This document shows, piece after piece, positions 1 through 12,936 of a DNA stretch of 64,000 bases. Origin of the DNA: Mortierella alpina (lineage: Eukaryota; Mortierellomycota; Mortierellomycetes; Mortierellales; Mortierellaceae); contig JANATF010000014.1 in assembly GCA_029449245.1 (NCBI GenBank), positions 810,501 through 874,500 of the forward strand, written 5' to 3'. Under the pieces are notes generated by a model that searched no databases, was not told the origin of the DNA, and saw nothing but the letters and a program-made list of their open reading frames with translations. The translations under genes were made by a program, and so were the position numbers. Numbering within the stretch: position 1 is the stretch's first letter; every line of letters starts with the position of its first letter.

Positions 1-305
1 AGATGCTCTCTCCTCTGCCACTGACATCGCCCTCATTCCTGAGCTATCTCCTCCAGTACCAGAACGAGACCATCCGCGGCATCTCGGTGCGCCTGCCTGG
101 CAACTTTGTTCATTACTCGCTTCTGGCTGATCAGGAGATTGTTCCTGACAAGACCACCGTCGGAGAACTCAAGATGAAGGTGCTCAACGTCGTCTACGTG
201 ACAGATCCTACGGAGCGTGTGGATGACTGCGTTCTCTGCCGGATGGGCGTCAATGTCGAAGGACTGCACCAGCACCAGCAGCAGCACCCACCGAGTCGGT
301 TCTGA
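1..305 (+). CDS. 3' end of an unidentified protein gene (partial)
   Basis: An open frame enters from the left edge and stops with TGA at 303-305. A pyrimidine-rich stretch with a CTGAC branch-like site (about 21-25) and CTCCAG ending at 56 suggests the last exon starts at 57 in the same phase. The C-terminus would then read YQNETIRGISVRLPGN onward for about 82 residues. It has a mixed, folded-looking composition (RLPGNFVHYSLLADQEIVP, then a VLNVVYVTDP strand-like segment) and ends in a His/Gln-rich tail. I do not recognise the family. The regular codon pattern and clean splice signal make it likely to be real coding sequence. Confidence 0.5.
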   Translation, partial: MLSPLPLTSPSFLSYLLQYQNETIRGISVRLPGNFVHYSLLADQEIVPDKTTVGELKMKVLNVVYVTDPTERVDDCVLCRMGVNVEGLHQHQQQHPPSRF

Positions 306-962
306 GGCAGTTTATTTTCTCTTTTACTAGACCTCTTCTCTATTGCATCCTATCAGCCAACGAAATCCTTCTTTTTTTCTACTACCGCATTCCCTTTCCA
401 TGCCTATCGTCCTTGGACGAACGAACGGGTTATGGCATAGGGAGCGGATAGGACAGAAGGCGCAGTTGAAACAGCATACAAACCTGGGCACACAGTATTT
501 TCCGGCCTTCTTATTCTCCTACCTTGCTCGAACGAGCTCTTGTATATAGAATATCTTTTTTCAGTAAACACCTTTATAACCTCATCTTAATGCTTCCTAT
601 TGTGCCTTGGAAAGGATCAGGTCGGCGTTGTTTGCGGGTTGGATCAGGCAGCAACATCCTGATAGCCGCGAAAGCTGGTTGAGCAGAGAGCGACTAAGCG
701 AGACAAAGGGCAAAAAAAATCGTGACCTGTGTATTTCGAAATCAGTGTTCTCTGTAAGTGTTATGCCTCTGTAATGTCATATTTGCACAGCATACGCCAA
801 AAGCTTGTCTTGTGCCTCTTTCCTCCCATTGACTCGATTCCCTGCTTGTGCCCATCTCGTCGCAGCCGACGCCCCTCTTGCACTACCCGGCTCATTGGAT
901 CACAACCACGTCAACGACAGGGAAGAGCCACCTCCGTTGCCCTCATCGCTCTGCTACCTCGC
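306..962. other. intergenic region before NUR1
   Basis: This is 657 bp between the 3' end of the first gene and the NUR1 start codon. It holds a T-rich 3' flank (about 310-385) and a short A-run (about 713-719). The open frames here have no coding character. No RNA gene or repeat was seen. Confidence 0.5.
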
Positions 963-2645
963 ATGGAAGTCAATCGACGGCCTCGCATTGTCAAGAGGGC
1001 GCCGTTGTGGAGGCGGATCATTAGTGCGCCTGAAGACTACCTCACAAAGCTCGAGAATGACATTCGTGCGCTGGACTGGGACATGCTTCAGGAAGGCTTC
1101 AGGTAATGCACCATAACCAATGCATCCACTGGCGAGCGCTTGTGGAAACTCATGGGTTACTCACGCGATACAACATATGGCACCATAGCTGGCCCTTGGC
1201 TCTTGGATTAAATCTCATGTTAGTCTCTGTCAAGCTCGGATACTGGCTTGATGACCCCATGGCAAATGTGCCCACAGTTCTCAAATACGATCGCTCGTAC
1301 TCTTCGCCAAAGGCCTTACTCCCTGGATTTGCAACCATGGTAAAGAACAGCTTTTGTTTTGCACATTTTTTTTATTTTGGAGATGTGCGGAAAGTTTAAC
1401 GTACTATGCGATCAATCTTGAAAGCTGGCATCCATGCAATACATCCTAGTGGCCATTAGTATCATTAATGCTCTGTGGCTCTTTCGCAGCAAGACCAACT
1501 ACAAGATTATGCACCGAGAACTTAACGACCGCCCGCCATCTTCAAGTGTCCAAATGGTCGATTTTCAAGAAGATGGATCACATTGGTCCTATAGGTTTCC
1601 AGGAAAGCTGATGTAATAGACTTAAGGGACGAATGCGGCCGCAAATGTCATCTCAGCTGATAGTTTGACTAACGCGCGCGCGCTGTTATTCTTGTAGATA
1701 TCCATATATCTCGCCCTTTATCCGCGGAGCAAAACCACAGGAGAACAAGCGGCAGATTTGGGAACTGTCGGTTTGGAATCCTTCGATTCTTTGCCGTAAT
1801 CTGTTTTGGTAGGGAGACCGTGCAATACCTTTTTTCTGCTGGATGGTCGTCATAATAATGTTGATGTACTAACACCGCACATCAATGTCCTTCGTATCGA
1901 AAAGTTGGTACTCTCCAGCACAAGTGCTGATCATGGCAGGATTGAACAGCGAAAACTTTCACATCTTTTTACCTCTTTCAGTCATGGTTGCGATGCAGGT
2001 CTATATACTCGTGTCTGTATACCAGTCTTATGTTAAGGTATGTATGGTGGCCCAGACATTTCGCACGCGCTTGACTAAAAAGCCTTTGTAGTCTGAACGA
2101 AAGCCTTTGAACCTTAGGACAAGCAAATCATCTTTGGAGAAGTTTGCCGCGAGTACAACACCAAGTTTGTGTATCCAAAGGTTTTTGTCCGCAAGTTTGA
2201 CAAGCAAGTGTCCACTGGGACCGATGCATGTACCGATACAGGAACCGACATGACTGAATTGGGTCGCCCCCTTCGGTACCAGGAAGATAGCTTCGGTTCA
2301 TTGACAGAACGCAAGCCAAGGATATTCCGCCATCTTAATGTTCCTGAGTCGACTTCTGGAATTACTTCTGGATTCAGCGCTCACATGGCCACCTCGCCTA
2401 GTTTTAGTAGCACAGAGGACGACAACGATGATGAAGCTGAGGAGGAGGAGGAGGAGGAGGAGGAGGAGGAGGACGAGGAGGACGAGGACGAGGAGAGTGA
2501 CGATAGCGAAGAGGGAGACGAGGATATCAGCAACAATGCATCTGAGGCTGACAGCGACTCTGACGTTGAATATGACGAGGATGGAGAGATCCCGGCGATT
2601 CCTCATCCAACGAACTCGCTGGCCTTTGACGACGAAGAAGAGTGA
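963..2645 (+). CDS. NUR1: nuclear rim protein of the Nur1/Mug154 family
   Basis: Six coding exons: 963-1102, 1189-1339, 1425-1612, 1698-1808, 1905-2037 and 2118-2645, giving about 416 residues. The family (formerly DUF2418) forms inner-nuclear-membrane proteins that work with LEM/Heh proteins in tethering and silencing rDNA and telomeres. Visible family features are the basic N-terminus before the EDYLTKLENDI segment, hydrophobic segments around PLALGLNLMLVSVKLGYWL and LVAISIINALWLF, the RQIWELSVWNP motif, and a long hydrophobic stretch through FLPLSVMVAMQVYILVSVY. The conserved signature YVKDKQIIFGEVCREYNTKF spans the exon 5/6 join, which strongly supports that splice. The C-terminus is very acidic, with a Glu/Asp run near 2437-2500. 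The start at 963 is the first ATG of the conserved basic N-terminus. Confidence 0.88.
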
Positions 2646-2848
2646 TATGGAAGGATGATTGATCCATAGGCAGGAACCAAAAAAAAAAAATCAACCATAC
2701 GTCACAGACCCCCGCGCGAGCAGCACGGGAGCTGTCCTGCGACCCCTGATGGCACGAGTCGAATTGACTTCCACTTTTTAATCGTTTCTCGAGCCCTCAT
2801 CACTCATTTCGTCTTGACCATCCCAACCCCACACCCATCACAACCACT

Positions 2849-4451
2849 ATGTCTGGCGCAAACAACAGACTGGCGGTCTTCCCGACTCGAATGTAAGGCT
2901 GCACGACCTCGTCCCAATCTCTCATTTCAGTCTTTTGCTACCAAACATGTGCTATGCTTCCAGACAACACCTTCCATGCAACACGTACGCGCAACCACGG
3001 ATTGTTGCTGACCATTTCGTCTTCAAACGTCTTGCATTGACATAGGACGCTGAGTGTCATGAAACAAAAGTTGAAGGGGGCACAGACAGGACACAGTTTA
3101 CTGAAGCGTAAAAGTGAAGCTTTGACAAAGCGCTTCCGCGACATTGTCAAGAAGATTGACGATGTAGGTGCCATTTAATCAGCAAAGTCGGGCAGAACCA
3201 ACTCACCTCAGCTCTGCTCGCTTTTATGTATCATCAATATGCTCACCCGTCATTCGGCTGGATACACCTGCTAACAACTCCTTGTTTGCTATTGTATGTG
3301 TTGCTTCCTGGGTCGAATACATACTAGGCTAAGCGTATGATGGGCAAGGTCATGCAGGTCGCGTCGTTCTCCTTGGCAGAGGTCACGTACATCACGGGAG
3401 ACATTGGATATCAAGTACAGGAGAGTGTCAAAAACGCACAGTTCCGAGTTCGAGCCAAGCAGGAGAACGTCTCTGGTGTCATGCTTCCAGTCTTTGAGAG
3501 TTACCAGGAAGGAGCAAATGGTAAAATAGCGATCGTTGGGTCTATGCAAGCCAAAGTCTATACAAGCCAAAGGATGCCCTAAAGAGAATGATGTGCTTTT
3601 GGCTGATCATCTCTGTATTTCAACCTTTTAGCAAACGAACTCACGGGTCTTGGTCGAGGAGGACAGCAGGTGCAAAAGTGCAAGGATACATACATCAAGG
3701 CGGTTGAGACGTTAGTCGAACTGGCTTCGCTTCAGGTGCGATGATCTTTTCGGGAGGAGGCGTGCCGATTGTCGTTTTACCTGCAGCTGCAGGAACCAGT
3801 TTTTTCTACGTGTATTAATCGACTTTTGAACGATTATGGTAGACGGCCTTTGTCATTCTGGATGAGGTGATCAAGTTGACAAATCGTCGCGTGAACGCCA
3901 TTGAGCATATTATTATCCCTCGCTACGAAAACACTATCACGCACATCATCTCCGAGCTGGATGAGCAGGACCGCGAGGAATTCTTCAGGTACCCCCCACA
4001 GTTGTCTGATCCAGATATTTATCATCAAGGCGCGGCCGGAGAAGGAGTATGTCCAATTAACGCTGCGTATGATCCGCACTACCTTTTAGATTGAAGAAGG
4101 TCCAGGGAAAGAAGAAGCAAGCGGCGGCTCGCGATACCCTTGAGAGAGAATCCAGGCAAGCTGCAGAAGGTAAAGAAAGATCAAGGCACATTGTGCAATG
4201 TACGCATCAGGTTCGAAGGAGGAATCAAGGTCCACTGATGCTTTTTGTCTCGACTTTTTTTCATGTGTTCTGCAAACACAGCTGCTCAGCGATCTACTGA
4301 GACTGGCAGTGCTGCCCTACCCGACCAAGAATCTGGTCATAGCGCTGGTGCATCCGGTCATAGTGTTGCTTCATCTAACCATACCGTCGCTGCATCTCTG
4401 TCCGAGTCGGGCGATCTTCTCGGCGGCGATGACGAGGACGTTATCTTTTAA
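2849..4451 (+). CDS. VMA8: V-type proton ATPase subunit D
   Basis: Seven coding exons: 2849-2892, 3046-3163, 3328-3520, 3632-3735, 3843-3988, 4090-4169 and 4282-4451, giving about 284 residues. Subunit D forms the central rotor shaft of the V1 sector, which couples ATP hydrolysis to proton pumping at the vacuole and Golgi. The protein begins [15 protein letters not shown] and continues with [18 protein letters not shown], the hallmark of the family. It keeps the glycine-rich loop [12 protein letters not shown] and the long C-terminal helix [18 protein letters not shown]. After the conserved core there is a Ser/Ala-rich, acidic tail of about 50 residues (exon 7) that yeast Vma8 largely lacks. 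The gene starts only 203 bp after NUR1 on the same strand. Confidence 0.95.
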
Positions 4452-6500
4452 AAGCCTGTATGGAATTTGAATCGAGATATCAAGGGACATGAGTATGTAG
4501 GGCGCAAAAAACCAGATAAAGCGCCGCTTGTCGTATCTAAAGGTATAAACTGCCGTCGTAGATAGACTGCATAAACTTTTGGCGCATGGAAAAAGGCAAA
4601 TGCGCTCTCATTGTGATGAAGCTTGCTCCTTGGGGGTTAAGGGAATAGCGAGAAGGCCTGGAGTGGTAGAATGAAACGGAGTATGGGCCGATTGATGAGA
4701 TGCATATGGCACGCGTAAAGATTGTTGACAAAGGCACCAGCAGCGTGTGATGACCTTTGTTACTGCTGACAGGTAGACTGCATATTGTGGTCCGTGCTTG
4801 AATTGAAATTGATCTTTCGAGGCAGCACTAGTGAATGAAAATTATGCTATCATGCTACCATGCAGAGGCATTCAAGCACAACTTTATTATGAGGCAGGCT
4901 TGTGATGATAGGAACAAGATACCTCTCTCTGTGAAGCGAGAAAGACAACATGAGGCGTAGCAAAGGCAACGGGTTAAACTGTCAAGCAAGTGTCAGTCTC
5001 GAACTGCGGATGTTTCGAACAACTGCGGCGTCAGTCCTAGGCGCAAAGGCGAGCCGCAAGAAAGGGCCTTTTTACTATACTAAGTTGGGCTGGAAGGCAC
5101 TGTACTGTACCAGCTACATGAGTTTTATTTTTTATCTTTTTTTTTCTCGCGACCATCCAGGCTAACTTGAAAGAGAAGTTTCCTGAGCTTCCTGGCTATC
5201 GGCTCTTGCATTCGACCCCCTAGTATAGTCTGGCATGGTGGGTGGTTCTGGAGTGACAAAGAGCGAGAAGAGGGAGGTATCGCATGTCGTCGCCGAAAGT
5301 CCAGAAATAAAAAAATTGATCCACGGAAACGGCTTTTTTTGACCTGAAATCTGTCGCCCAATCAGTGGGCCTACATGGAGCACACGCGCACATCGCACTT
5401 CCCAGCCCGCTGTCCATGCGTAGAGCTCATCCCCACATGCTTGTTGCATACGCATTCATCACCTCATCCTGTTGTATCTCCTTATTCGTATTCGATACCT
5501 AGCTTTTGTTGAATCTCCTGCTTTTGGCCTCTCATTTGGAACGAACCATGGAACAGCGAGTGGGGCTTCTGGACCACCTGTGCAGCTGAATGTGTGCAAA
5601 AGGTGGTGAGTTGAAGGTGCGTTTCGTCCAAATGAGACCAAGATTGAATGCCCGATACACTGCCGACTCGCAAATGTGGTTTGCATTGGCAACGAGAGAT
5701 CAGAGCTTGCGTGAGAGAGAAGAGCGAGTGTAGATCAAAGAAGGAATCGCATGCGCACAACAGGTCATGACGAGTGAGAGGGCCGTGTTTGCGGTCATCA
5801 ATCTCGTCATCCAATTTGATGTTTGCTGTCAAGAGATGAAGACAACATGATGGAGAGCGAGAGCTCTGGCCCGAGGGGTTGTTGCCAAAGACAACGAACT
5901 GGCACAGTACAGTACTGTAAAGACAGCCAGAGAGGGGGAACAACGAACTGCCGCAAGCTTGCCCGACACGACGACCCTTGACGGCGAAACATGGCTAATT
6001 AATGCCCGTTGCGGATCCACCATGAAAAATCGACACATTGGCTTCCTTTCTCTTCTTTGATCTCTCTTTGTTTTCTTGCACCACACCACTCTGCCCACTC
6101 TTGCCTCCACTGCTCGCATTATCCATTTCTCTTCTATTTTTTTTTGTTCCTCCATTGCACCATTGCACCATTGCCCATTGCACCATTGCATCCCTCGCAT
6201 ACAGACGCTTCGTACACGCTACAGAACAACAGCCTTTTCCTCTACTCCTTGTGTGGACGATCCTCCATACCTCACCAGTATCTTCTGTCTTTGTTTACAA
6301 TCCACATATAGAATAGACTATACCTGCGCTCAAGCGTGTTCTTTTAGCGGTCAAAGACCCTCACCCATTGCTCCTCCTTCACACGACATTGCAGTCAATC
6401 CCCAACTGCATTCTCAGTCGGTGCATTCCACACATACACACCAGCAGTTCACATTGCTGCCCAGAACTTTCGTTTAGTTCCATTCTTACACATTGCACAG
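4452..6500. other. 2-kb intergenic region and promoter of the auxin-efflux-family gene
   Basis: I see no supportable gene here. Open frames up to about 150 codons exist on the minus strand (5482-5943) but are cysteine/serine-rich, lack recognisable motifs and lack convincing splice partners. The part nearest the downstream gene (about 6040-6470) is C/T-rich, as fungal promoters often are. It includes a short run of repeated CCATTGCA units near 6155-6190. Confidence 0.5.
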
Positions 6501-8819
6501 ATGGATTGGTTCGTCTTAGCAGGAGCAGCAGCAGAGGTGAGTTGCAGTTGCTGCATATTGCTGTGCAAGTCTATTTGCCTCTGAAGTGGGGATAGCACTG
6601 TTGTTGTGGGCGTTGCAGATATGGCTGAGGCTCTTCTTACCGTTGTCGATCTACCGAGACCTTGCTTGAGGATCAGTCTCACTCATCCTAACGCCTTCTG
6701 CCTCCTCCTTTAGGCTGTCAGTCAGGTCCTTGTGGTCGTATTCTGCGGAGTCGTCCTCTCCAAGACAGGATATCTCTCGCAGAGTGCACAAAAGGTACAG
6801 TGTGCAACAGACACATCGCGTTGCCTTGCAGCTGTTCGGATCCAAAATCGGAATCGATTTCGTTCATTCGCCCCCTTTTGTTATCTGGTGGCGTTTTTAT
6901 AATGGATCTTATCAGATTGAACAACACCACCTGTTGCCTCCTCCCTGTGTGCATTCTTTCGAGGGGATGCCTGTCATTGTAACCCAGATGGACGTTGGGA
7001 ACTGGGACATGCATAAATGTAACACGCGCTAACTGCTCTGCTGCATGATGCATCCGCGCTGTACGTCTAGTCCATATCCCGGGTGAACTTGTACTTCATG
7101 ACGCCTTGTCTCTTGTTCACCAAGATTGCGTCGACCGTCAACTGGACCCAGTTCAAGGCATTCTGGCCCATTCCCGCTTTCTACATCCTCTTCTCAGCCA
7201 TCTCCTGGATCGTCGCCAAGGTCGGATCACGCTTCTTGCGCTTCTCAAAGGACGAGGAAAAGTTTGTCGTTGCCTCCGTCCTCTTTTCCAACACGAACTC
7301 GTTGCCCATGGCCTTGCTGCAGTCGCTAGCCTTTAGTGCCGCGGGCGATCGACTTTTGAGGGATGAGTTTGACACAAAAGCGGATGTGGCTGCAAGGTAA
7401 CGTTCTTTCGAGAGTGATTTCATGGTGATTGCTGCTCGAAACCCTGTACCAACCTTTAGTATGTCCGCTCATCTCTATAGAGGCATCTCGTATATCCTAT
7501 TCTATGCCATCTTTGGCAACCTGGTGCGTTGGTCGTATGGATTCAATTTGCTTGTACCCAAGGACAAAGGATCGGAGACAAACTCCCCAGAACAGCTGCT
7601 GGCACCCTCTGTTGTGATCAATGTCGATAGGCCCTCCGCCTCAAGGCGGAGTGACGCTTCCGTGTTGACCTTACCTTCCGACTACCAGCAACTGCGACTC
7701 AGCAACGCCGATCAATCTGAAGTTCTCTACGAACCTACATCAACCATAAAGCCTTCCTCCGTTCCCAACAACTCTTCTTCCTTCCTCCATCCCCTGTCTC
7801 AGCCAGCGGGATCGCCGGCAGCACGATCACCTGCAGTATCCACCAAGAGCGCAACTGATTCAATTCTGCTGCAAAGAGCATCGACCGCCTATGAGAGGGT
7901 TCGTCAAGTGCTGACACCTCCTTTGCTCACTGCCCTCATTGCACTTGTCATTGGTCTTGTGCCGGCACTGCACAAACTCTTTATGAGCCCCGACTCTACG
8001 GTCTATCGTTTCTTGGTTCAGCCGATTGAAGGATGTGGAGCTGCAGCCATCCCGATGATCCTGCTCTGCTTAGGCGCGCAGGTCGTACATTTCGGGGATT
8101 CGACTTCTGCCAGCACCAGAGCATCCTCCTCCCGCCATCATAAAGCCCGAGCAGTCGATTCTCCGATGAATTTTCTGACTGTTGTCGCTTCACAAGGACC
8201 CTATCAGACTGGACTGGGGATCTACACGAACGCACAGCAGGAGGAAGCATCGAGCGACGAAGAGCGAGGCAACAGTGGAAGCAGCTCTAACCAGGAAGAC
8301 AACTCTTATGGCAGTGGCATCGCTACAAGACGCTCCAATGCTTCGTCCTCGGCAACACTGCTTCTACCCAACCACGCCTTGAACAATGCAGGACGATCCA
8401 GGAGTGGGGCTGGCAGCTCTTCTGAAGAATCCTCAGACGATGAAGACGACGATGAGGCGTTACCGTTGTTGGGCGCAGGTAAAGGTACCGAGGAGGCACA
8501 TCATCGTTTTCGGTGCATCACGCCTGTGGCTTTCAGCTTGTTTGCGAGAATGGTTCTGGTGCCCGTGGCGTGCATGCCCTCGATCCTCTTCCATCCCGAG
8601 AGTCTGTCGCCAATTCTGACGATGGATCCGACGTTCTCTCTGGCGTTGGTGCTCATTGCAGCAGCCCCAACGGCTATCAACATGATTCAGATTTGCCAGA
8701 TCAAGGGGTTCTTTGAGCGGGAGATGGCGTCGGTGCTGTTCTGGAGCTACTGTGTCTATGGTATTCCGAGTGTCCTCGGCTGGTCGCTGGTCGGACTTTG
8801 GGCTGCTGGCAGGGAGTAG
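6501..8819 (+). CDS. auxin efflux carrier (AEC) family membrane transporter
   Basis: Four coding exons: 6501-6536, 6714-6794, 7071-7396 and 7481-8819, giving about 593 residues. The family (Membrane_trans, PF03547) comprises 10-TM secondary transporters. Fungal members resemble yeast Ecm3 and sit in endomembranes, with substrates mostly unproven. N-terminal helices include VLVVVFCGVVLSKTGYLS, then NLYFMTPCLLFTKIAST, the typical first-bundle core. FSNTNSLPMALLQSL is the expected conserved Asn-rich motif of the family. A long hydrophilic, Ser-rich and acidic loop (about residues 190-400) separates the two helix bundles. C-terminal helices contain PTAINMIQICQIKGFFE, matching the second bundle. 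The first coding exon is only 12 codons. Confidence 0.87.
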
Positions 8820-9247
8820 CCACCGCGTGGTGCACAGCGAGGGTGTCGACCACGCGTCCTCAAATAAACGGAATATCACAGACATTTATTTTTGCCGTGC
8901 TGTGCTGTGTGTGTCCCTCTTTTTTCCACCACCATTCCTCCCCCGAATCTGCTTCGTCCATTCCCAGCCTCGCTCTCACATTCATTTGCTTCATTCCTCG
9001 CTTCCTCTCGTCCCAAGTACTCTCTTTGCTCTCGTCAGCCCATCCACCGCTCCCTCCATTGTAGAGTTCCATATCTTGAAGCACAAGGGTACTATCGTAA
9101 GCGCTGCCAGCTCTGCGTTGACATTACTCGACGAATCGACGCTCGACATTGGACCGCGAACGCAATGTGCGTTGTCAAACAAATCACGCGTGTTTTTCGC
9201 TCACTAACACGACATGTGGCTACACGTCAATGCATCCCACCTTAGAA
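8820..9247. other. intergenic region before the M16 protease
   Basis: This is 428 bp with C/T-rich blocks (about 8905-9060). An AATAAA-like sequence near 8862 could serve 3' processing of the upstream gene. An in-frame ATG at 9230 gives an alternative start six codons upstream of the chosen start at 9248. Confidence 0.45.
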
Positions 9248-12200
9248 ATGTCTAACGAGCCGACATTGGCTGAAGGCTACGAGCCTTCCAAGGATGGAAC
9301 CCATGCTGTCTTCACAAAGCCCATCGAGTCGTCTCAGAACGACGAGAGGAGCTATCGTCTCATCCGCCTCAACAACGACCTGGAAGTGCTCTTGATCCAT
9401 GATGCCACCGCCGACAAGTCGGCTGCCGCCCTAGATGTGCATGTCGGCCACTTGAGTGATCCGGTATGAGTCGTGCTTCGAAGCAACGTGGCTGCCTATG
9501 CAGCACTATATGAAAGCCCAGAGATCTCTTGAACTTACCTTTCTGACTCTTGCTAGGACAATCTGCAAGGACTGGCGCACTTTCTAGAGCACCTTCTCTT
9601 CCTGGGAACGGCGAAATACCCTCGTGAGAACGAGTACAAAGAGTTCTTGTCACTGCACTCTGGAAAATCGAATGCATCGACCGGTCTTGACAATACTGCC
9701 TATCATTTTGAGGTGGGACACGCCTTTCTGGAGGGTGCTCTTGATCGGTAAGATTCCGCGTCGCGCTGAACGCGGTGCTATGGTTCCTCTCTTGCAATAA
9801 CGTCTCAGCTCTTCGGATGGCGCTTACCCACATTCGCTCCAAAAAAAAAATGCTCTGCAACATAGGTTTGCACAGTTTTTCATTTCGCCCAATTTCAACG
9901 AGGATTGTAAGGTTCGGGAGATGCGCGCTGTGGACTCGGAGTTCAAACGGAACCTTCAGCAGGATCAAAGGAGGATATTTCAGATTGGAAAACATCTCTC
10001 GAGCCGTCAGCATCCGTACTGGCACTTTGGGACAGGGAACCTACTGACTCTACTGGATGGCCCGCTGGAGGAAGGGATTGACGTCAGAGAAGAGCTCATC
10101 AAGTTTTATCACAAGTACTACTCATCCAGCATCATGAAACTGGTTATCCTTGGTCGAGGTAAGAGGGTCGAAGGCAGTGTGGATGAAGCTCTGTCGGATT
10201 TGAATTGTGCCGTTCTGGGACAATACGCCTCTAACACGCCAACGGCATGGGCTATTTTCACATTTGATAGAACCGCTCGATCAGCTCTCCGAATGGGCAG
10301 TGGAAAAGTTTTCTGCCATCAAGAATTTGGGCATTCAACCCCCCTCGTACCCTGGGCCGCCTCTCACAGCCAAGGAGCTCTTGGTAAGCAAGAAGAGCGT
10401 CCCCGGCAGGTGTATGCTCCGTTGGTTATAGCATCATTTGGGATTAATATGTTCACTCTTTTGCACTAGACCATGGTGTATGTCAAACCCGTCAAAGAAA
10501 TCCGTTCTTTGGAGATCCAGTTCCCGTTTCCAGATGAGACTCGGCACTATACAACTCAGCCCACGCAGTATATCAGCCATCTGCTCCGACACGAGGGGAG
10601 TGGATCTATCCTCTCACTCCTAAAGAAGGCAGGATGGGCCAACAGTATTTCAGTGGGCAGCATATCGGGTGGGATCGGCTTTGCATTCCTCAAGTTCACA
10701 GTCGATATGACCCAGGACGGTCTTGTGCATTATGAGGACATTATAGTCATTGTCTTTCAGTACATTCAGATGCTACGACGGCAAGGTGTCAAGTCTTATA
10801 TTTGGGACGAGGTAGGAAGGCTTTGCCAACAAGAAGGTCGACACTTTAATCCACGTAAAACGCTCGCTTGGCACTCATTTTGTTTCTGTTTTTTGCTACC
10901 GAGTAGATAGTGTCGCTGGCATCCACAGCATTCAGATTCAAAGAGATGAAGCCAGCGGCAGCTTATGTGGTCGAATCCGTCAAGGCGATGCAAAAGGGAT
11001 ACGCTCCTGAATGGGTCTTGTCAGGACAGGACCTGGTTCGCAATAACAACCCGGAAATTATCATGGAGTACATGAGTGAGCTCAGGACCGACAATTGGAG
11101 AGGCCTAGTGGTCACTCAGGATCAAGACGTGGTGCCTGGCGGGGTATTCACAGAGGCGGAACTGTGGTATGGTACCGAATACCATGTCGAGCAAGTTCAG
11201 GATACACTGTTGCAGCGACTCGAGAACCTAGAGCCCCATCCGGATCTGCACATGCCAATGCCCAATGAATACATTCCCAAGGATTTCGAGATACACAGGA
11301 ACCCGACCCCTGCCCCACCCTTGAAGAACCCTGTCCTCATCAAGCATACGCCTTTGACAAGGATCTGGCACAAGAAGGACGATGTGTTTTGGATTCCCAA
11401 GGTCAACATGTACTTTCGATTGAACTCCCCCACCGCGGTCTCGTCGCCTGGCCATTTGGTCAAGACCATGCTCTATGTGAGGCTTGTCAACGATGTGCTG
11501 AATGAGGAAGCGTATAGGGCGGAGCTAGCAGGACTCTCGTACTCGCTTAGTAGCACCATCGACGGGATCGTTCTAAAAGTGGAAGGTTACCACGACAAGG
11601 CGAATTTGCTGTTGGAAAAGATTGTCTTTGCGATGAGGACACTCCAGGTGGACCAGGACCGATTCTGTAGGATCAAGGATCAGCTCCAGCGATCCCATCG
11701 GAACATTGATCTCGAGAATCCCAACAGACATGCCAGTTATTATATGACCTATCTGAATCAGGAACGGATGTGGACGTATCTTGAGCGACTGCAGGAACTG
11801 GACAGGATCGACTCTGTGGAGGAGATTCACCAGTTCTATGAAGAGATGCTAGCGCGACTCCACATCGAGGCGTTGATCCACGGAAATATGAATGTCGCCC
11901 AGGCTACGGTGGCTGGTGAGATTGTGGAGAAGGGGCTGGCACCGAGAGCCCTTGTGGCCTCGGAGAAGGTCGCTATGCGGTCTGTGCTTTTGCCCATTCG
12001 GTGTAGAGCCGTCTATTCACTCGACACGCCGGATGCCAGTAACCTCAACTCGGGCACTGAGTACTACCTCCAGGCGGTGGAAGGATTTTCAGAGGAGGAG
12101 GAGGAGGAGGAGGATGGTGGTGGTGGTGGCGGTGGTGGTGGCGGCGGACGCAAGAGGAAACACCGGGCGTTGGTCCAGATTCTGGCACAGATTATTCAAG

Positions 12201-12808
12201 AGCCATGTTTTAACCAGCTGCGAACCATTGAGCAGTTGGGCTACATTGTCACGAGCGGCGTTCGTCAGCATGGGAGTACCATGGGGATCAAGATTGCGGT
12301 TCAGTCCGAGCGGGATCCAGTGCATGTCGAGGCCCGGATTGAGGAGTTTTTGAGCGGTAGGATCGCCAAGATGCTGCAGGACATGTCCGAGTCACGGTTT
12401 GCGAAACAGGTGCATTCTTTGGTTCAGAAGAAGCTCGAGAAGGACAAGAACTTGAAGGAGGAGACGGCGGCGTTTTGGGCTCAGATCATGTCGGGGTTTT
12501 ATGATTTTGAAGAGACCCAGGAGGATGTGGAAGAGCTGGAGAGGATCACGTTGGAGGAGACGAGAGAGTTTTTCGAGCAGTGGATTCGGCCAGGCGCGAG
12601 GTATGCCAGAAAGCTGTCGGTTCATATTCGCTCCCAGAGGCTAGGTTCTGCTACGACTGCTGCAGCAGAATCGTCCAGGGATGCGGATCAGGAGGCGATC
12701 AAGAAGGGAACGGTGGTGATTGAGGATATTGTCGGATTCAAGTCGGGACTCGAGTTGAGTCGAGCTCCTTGTCCAGTGGTCGATCTGCTTCAATACGCAA
12801 AGCTGTAG
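9248..12808 (+). CDS. IDE: insulin-degrading-enzyme-type M16 zinc metalloprotease
   Basis: Six coding exons: 9248-9463, 9557-9747, 9866-10158, 10271-10383, 10470-10811 and 10907-12808, giving about 1018 residues, the usual length of insulysin/Ste23. These enzymes cleave short peptides inside a closed chamber. In fungi the homologue Ste23 helps process a-factor. The inverted zinc site HFLEH is at residues 80-84, with the third ligand in AVDSE (about E161). [18 protein letters not shown] and [20 protein letters not shown] match the family closely. The C-terminal half keeps [17 protein letters not shown]. Just before it lies an unusual acidic and poly-Gly tract (nt about 12090-12150) followed by RKRKH, absent from typical members. 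No signal peptide or PTS1 is visible. The start could also be ATG 9230. Confidence 0.94.
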
Positions 12809-12936
12809 AGTGAAAGAATATGTATATATACGATGCCCACTCGTTTACTTTCAATGACGGAACCTGCGCATCGCAAGGAACCCCCCTCCCCAATGGCGCG
12901 AAAAGATACGCTGTTGACTTTTTATTATCTTTAATG

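Noticed and set aside
2298-2606. Reverse-strand open frame of 102 codons opposite the NUR1 acidic tail
   Set aside because: It is the antisense of the Glu/Asp codon run (poly-Leu/Val) and has no independent support.
5482-5943. 153-codon minus-strand open frame in the 2-kb spacer
   Set aside because: Cys/Ser/His-rich composition, no motif, no convincing start context and no splice partners.
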